Origin: Morella rubra
Lineage: Eukaryota > Streptophyta > Magnoliopsida > Fagales > Myricaceae
Length of the DNA: 64,000 nucleotides
Reading direction: 5' to 3'
Assembly (NCBI GenBank): GCA_003952965.2
Contig: CM025852.1
Span: 26,949,815 to 27,013,814 of the forward strand
Both the position numbers and the translations under genes were made by a program. Below, one piece after another: positions 59,963 through 64,000 of the stretch (the stretch's first letter is position 1; each line of letters starts with the position of its first letter). The notes below the pieces were generated by a model. That model saw only the letters and a program-made list of their open reading frames with translations, was not told where the DNA came from and did not search any database.

Positions 59963-60944
59963 TGTTAGTGCATTTTTGTGTTGGCATCATTCCGTGCCAA
60001 AATATATCGTGATCGAGTTGTAATTTTGGTCCTCACATTTGTTCAAGAGTCAGAGTTGATGGTCTGTCCAAAGTCTTCATCACGTTCAACCAGTGTTCAA
60101 CAAGCGCTCGAGCGTCCTTGAAAAAATTTCATACAGAGCCATCACGTTCAACTAGTTTGACAAGCGCTCGAGCGCCCTTCGAAAAATTCAATCACGTTCA
60201 ACAAGCATTCAACAAGCGCTCAATTAAAATTTCAGACAGAAACATAAGCGTTCGACAAGCACTCGAGCGACTTCCGGCGAATTTCAAAAATTCTAAATTT
60301 TTTAATTTTCCTTTTGAAAACTCGTGAAACCCTACTAGGTTTCGGGGTAGGCCGTCCGGAAGATTTTTGAGGCCTCCATTGAGCATACTTGTGCCTCCTT
60401 CCTCTAGAGAAAAACCGGAGAAGATTTGTGCTTCAATATTGATGAGTTTTTCTCTATTCTTCTCCAAATATCTCTGTAACCTTCATGGTGTTGAAGGCGT
60501 GCTGAAGAACAAGGTTTGTTCGAAGAATCCATAAGAAGATCCTCAAAGGTCTGAGGGGAATGCCGCACGGAGCGGGTCTAAGCAGGGAGGCTTAGATTAT
60601 TACATCAGGGTTGTCAGAGTCAAGCAACTGGGGTTGCCCGTGTCTGAATCACTGTTTGTAAGGTTTTCTTCTTAGTGGATTCTAGGTGGCTGCTAGCCCG
60701 GAGTGGTTTTTCCTTTGAATGATATTTCAAAGGTTTTCCACTTCGTCACCAAATCCTTGTCTCTTTGTGTGATTGAAGTTTGTTTTAATTTTCGCTGCTT
60801 ATTTGTTGATTGAGTTGATTATTATGCATATCTAGGCTGAACAATTTTAGAACATGTTTTAAAATTGTTATTGATTTGTTAATTAGAGGGAAAACACGTA
60901 TTCACCCATTCTAAGTGTTATTAGGGTCTAAACCGGATTTTTCA
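59963..60944 (+). mobile_element. Solo LTR of a copia-type retrotransposon, 982 bp
   Basis: It begins tgttagtgcattttt at 59963 and ends ggatttttca at 60944. The pentamer cacat lies directly outside both ends (59958-59962 and 60945-60949), a perfect 5-bp target duplication. The near-terminal attcacccattctaagtg resembles copia LTR ends. Repeated gcgctcgagcg words occur at 60105-60270. No internal region is present, so it is a product of LTR-LTR recombination. Confidence 0.88.
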
Positions 60945-60959
60945 CACATTAATTACCAC

Positions 60960-61560
60960 AGTGAGGACAGATCTGTCTCTGATGATTAGAGTTTACAACG
61001 TCAGACGAGATTTAGCGACAAGCACGAAGCTAGTGCCTAGTATTCTTATTGACAGCTAATACCAGTAGTCTTTCAACGACAATCCTGGTTTTGAAGATTT
61101 GGCGAAAAATCTTCAGCGGCGATTTCGTTGCTTATAGCCATGGATCGGACCACTTGATCTGTTACTGCAAAAAGCTATTGTGTTCTTGTCTTGTTAGAAC
61201 TAATTGGAGTGGCTCAACTATCGGAATGCATATATGAATGGATGAACAACTGACCGCACAAATTAATTAAGGCTCTCACTATCTATGATTATCAATGGTT
61301 CATTCCTCATGTTTAATTAGTCGGAGAAATATCTTTTGCTTCTTTACTCTACCATGTAAGTGTGATGTTGCTTGTGTTGCATTCTTGAGAAACAGCTTCC
61401 TGAAATGGAATCCTGTACGTGTTTGGTCCATCCCATGCATGGCAATATATCCAATGGAGATATGTTTAAAGATCAAAGCGTGGACCATATATATATATGT
61501 CGAACTACAAGTAGTAGTACTTAATAACAAATGATACCTAATTATGACCCTATTTCATAG
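60960..61560. repeat. Repeat unit, copy 3 (without MITEs)
   Basis: It matches copies 1 and 2 in order: tctctgatgattagagtttacaacg, gacaatcctggttttgaagattt, aagctattgtgt, atatcttttgcttctttactcta, gaaatggaatcctgta and ggtccatcccat. No MITE interrupts the join between the first and second of these, so it shows the uninterrupted arrangement. It is more diverged than copies 1 and 2 are from each other. Confidence 0.65.
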
Positions 61561-61882
61561 CCACGCGCGCATATATCTAGGTTCCCCTCGTGCTGCAATC
61601 GCCCAAACAAAATATGGGAACAAAATTTAACGTTAAAAAGTTGGCGAGAATAATTTCCAGCATTGATATATATTCGACGTTCCAGCACACTCCCTGCCAG
61701 CTTTTTGTTGGATCTCTTGGGTGCCAACTTTATCTTTTGGCCGCTCCTTTTTTTTTTTGTCTGAGATTCCCTTCTGATCTCATGCCCTAATTGGGATTAG
61801 TCTTACGAGCAGTCGAACTCAAATTTTTGGAGAAGATCAGAGAGAGGAAAGAGAGGGCTATAAATAGAATATGTTGGAATAT
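61561..61882. other. Short spacer before the copia LTR
   Basis: No gene seen. Contains a T tract at about 61749-61759. The extra tgttggaat at 61872 is a partial repeat of the LTR start, so the true LTR edge could be 61872. Confidence 0.4.
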
Positions 61883-62395
61883 GTTGGAAAAAGAGTTTAC
61901 AACACAAAGGGAGTAACACTTTAAGGTAGAGCAAATTTTGTGGAAGAGGTAATGAGGAGAGATATGGAAGAATACACTTTAATATCTCAAACTTGGCTTG
62001 TATTGACTTGTCTTTTATAAAATGGTGGGCTACATCCCTTTATATAGGCTTACAAATTCAATCTTAGCTACACATTTCATCTAAAATATCTAGATATTTC
62101 TATGATACTTTCTAGATATTTTTATAACACTTTCTAAACAAGGCATTTCTACTCATCTCTAAGATATTTTCTTAGAACTTTCTAGAAAGTAATTGATCTC
62201 TCCTACTCTAGAGATTATAAAACTCTCTAGTGCTTGCTCTTCCTTTATTTAGAGCACTATAGAACTTTCTAGAAAATGATTTATCTTCCTTTCCACTAGA
62301 GATTTGTGAAACTCTCTAGAAGAGCTTCATGCTCCATTGGGCCAAGACTATGTTTGGAGCACATCTTGGGCCCAAATCAAGTTTAACTTTCAACA
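61883..62395 (-). mobile_element. 3' LTR of a minus-strand Ty1/copia retrotransposon
   Basis: On the minus strand it runs from TGTTGAAAGTTAAAC (62395) to ATTCCAACA (61883, or 61872), with TG...CA ends. It is preceded by the polypurine tract aagtttaaggggggatg (about 62410-62396), the plus-strand primer site. A TATA-like ctatataaagggatgtag occurs on the minus strand near 62045. Confidence 0.75.
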
Positions 62396-64000
62396 TCCCC
62401 CCTTAAACTTGATTTTGCTACTCCAGTTCTTAGATTGTAGAACACTTCATGCTTGAGTGGCTTTGTGAAAATGTCAGCAATTTGGTCTTGAGAGTTAGTA
62501 TACTTCAATTGCACCTCTTCTTTCCAATGCATTCTCTGATAAAATGATACCTTGTATCAATGTGCTTGCTTTTGTCGTGAAATACTGGATTCTTTGATAG
62601 AGCAAGTGCTGACTTGTTGTCAACATAGATATATGTTGGTTCCTCTTGTGGAACTCCAAGTGTCTTCAACAAGTTTCTTAATCATAGCGTATGACAAACA
62701 CATGTTGTGGCTGCAACATACTCTGCCTCACAAGTAGAGAGGGTCACTATTGGCTGCTTCTTTGAGCTCCAAGTGAATGCAGTTCCACTCATGTAGAACA
62801 CAAATCCAGTGGTGCTCTTTCTATCATCTGTGTCTCCACCCTAATCACTATCATTGTATCCCACAAGTTTGAACTCATTAGAGGGTGAATAAAATAAGCC
62901 ATAGTCAAGTGTACCTTTTATGTAGCAGAGGATTCTTTTAGCAGTCTTCATGTGAGTCGTGGTTGGTGCCTCCATATAACGATTGATAAGTCCAACTCCA
63001 AAGAGAATATCCGGTCTTGTACATGTCAAGTATCATAAGCTCCCAACAAGACTTTTCAAAAGAGTTGGATCCACCTTTTCACCATCTTCATGCTTCGATA
63101 GCTTGACTTCGCATTCAACTGTAGTACACACTGGCTTGCAGTCACTCATATTAAATTTCTTCAGAACTTCTTTTACATATCCTTCTTGAGATATGAAGAT
63201 GTCATCTTCTCCTTGCTTCACTTCTATCCCAACATAGTACGCCATGAGCCCAATGTCTGTCATTTCAAATTCTCAAGCCATTGCCTTCTTAAATTCATTG
63301 ATCATGCTCGAGCTATTACCTGTAAATATCAAATCATCTACGTACAAGCAAACCAATAATACATCTCTTTCTTCATTCACCTTCATATAAAGGGCATATT
63401 CTTAGGGGCACTTTGTGAACTTATTTTTTAAGAAATATTTAACGATTCGATGATTCCATGTCCTTGGAGCTTTTTTAAGGCCATATAAAGCCTTTTTCAA
63501 TCTCAGGACTTTATCTTCATGTCCTTTCACTATGTAGCCCAATGGCTGCTGCACATAGACTTCTTCTTCAAAGTGGCCATTTAAGAAAGGAGATTTTATG
63601 TCCATTTGATAAATCTGCCATTTATTTTGAGCAGCCAAAGAAATAATCAATTTTATAGTTTCTAAATGGGCAACAGGAGCAAATACCTCTTCGTAGTCAA
63701 TGCTTGGGCGTTGATTATAGCTTTTGGGACCAATCGAGCTTTGTATCTTTCAACTTCTCCTTTGGCATTCTTCTTTGCCTTGTACACCCATTTGACTCCG
63801 ATTGCTCTTTTCCCTTTAGGAAGTGTTGTAAGCTCCCATGTATCATTCTTCTTAATGGCTTTGATTTCTTCATTCATGGCATCTCTCCATCTTTTACTTC
63901 GAACTGCCTCCTCAAAGCCTATTGGTTCACAACCAGCAAAAAGATAAAAAAGAGTGAGGTCATTTTGATTTTTTGTCACCTCATAGATTTCTTGCAAACT
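62396..64000 (-). mobile_element. Copia pol remnant: reverse transcriptase and RNase H, continues past window
   Basis: In minus-strand order: start of reverse transcriptase (63997-63720; RWRDAMNEEIKAIKKNDTW, GVKWVYKAKKNAKGEVERYK), middle (63650-63402; QMDIKSPFLNGHFEEEVYV, ALYGLKKAPRTWN), the YVDD catalytic motif at about 63335, later RT (63263-63033) and RNase H with the CEAEYVAA motif at about 62730. The reading frame is broken by a frameshift near 63720 and by in-frame stops near 63402, 63273, 63033 and 62841. The element is inactive. Gag, integrase and the other LTR lie outside the window. Confidence 0.85.

Noticed and set aside
1..64000. tRNA, rRNA or CRISPR-like arrays
   Set aside because: No cloverleaf with conserved A/B box pair, no rRNA core sequence and no regularly spaced direct repeats with unique spacers were seen.

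Overview
This window is nuclear DNA from a flowering plant, most likely a core eudicot. The protein genes are split by GT-AG introns, the intergenic DNA is AT-rich, and plant-type transposons are everywhere (CACTA, hAT, PIF/Harbinger-like MITEs, L1-type LINEs, Ty1/copia LTRs). I cannot name the species.

All recognisable host genes lie on the minus strand. From left to right: (1) an LRK10L1-type receptor kinase at 6720-8126 (transmembrane and kinase exons), with two candidate wall-associated-kinase-type ectodomain exons upstream of it. The proximal exon (10485-11262) carries two mutually compensating frameshifts. The distal exon (14363-15107) is intact. Both end in the splice phase that the shared transmembrane exon needs. 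(2) An LRK10L2-type non-RD kinase at 18083-20366 with no ectodomain exon visible upstream. (3) A frameshifted BAP31-like ER membrane protein at 26604-26998. (4) An 11-exon chloroplast-type DnaJ with J domain, four CxxCxGxG zinc motifs and a predicted C-terminal membrane helix (29037-38054, 567 aa). (5) A five-exon Nudix hydrolase of the plant NUDT4/17/18/21 type (42072-43435, 213 aa).

The rest is mostly mobile DNA. The left edge is the end of a hAT element. A 4,052-bp non-autonomous CACTA element with an exact 3-bp target duplication fills 651-4702. A segment of 22-25 kb is a diverged copy of 39.3-40.7 kb; the comparison exposes a SIRE-like solo LTR (23609-25288) and a second insertion in the left copy. 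A short 5'-truncated LINE (21660-22167) has a clear target duplication, and a decayed ~6.2-kb LINE with a nested MITE covers about 44119-50310. The right end holds MITE-laden repeats (57766-59560, 60960-61560), a solo LTR with a perfect 5-bp target duplication (59963-60944), and the 3' LTR plus pol part of a minus-strand copia element that runs off the window.

No novel multi-gene system is evident. The most interesting biology is the receptor-kinase locus: two alternative ectodomain exons of compatible phase, one broken and one intact, serving one kinase module, beside a second kinase that seems to lack an ectodomain. The most suspicious structure is the deletion-scarred direct repeat at 58021-59554, which looks like a contig-overlap artefact.
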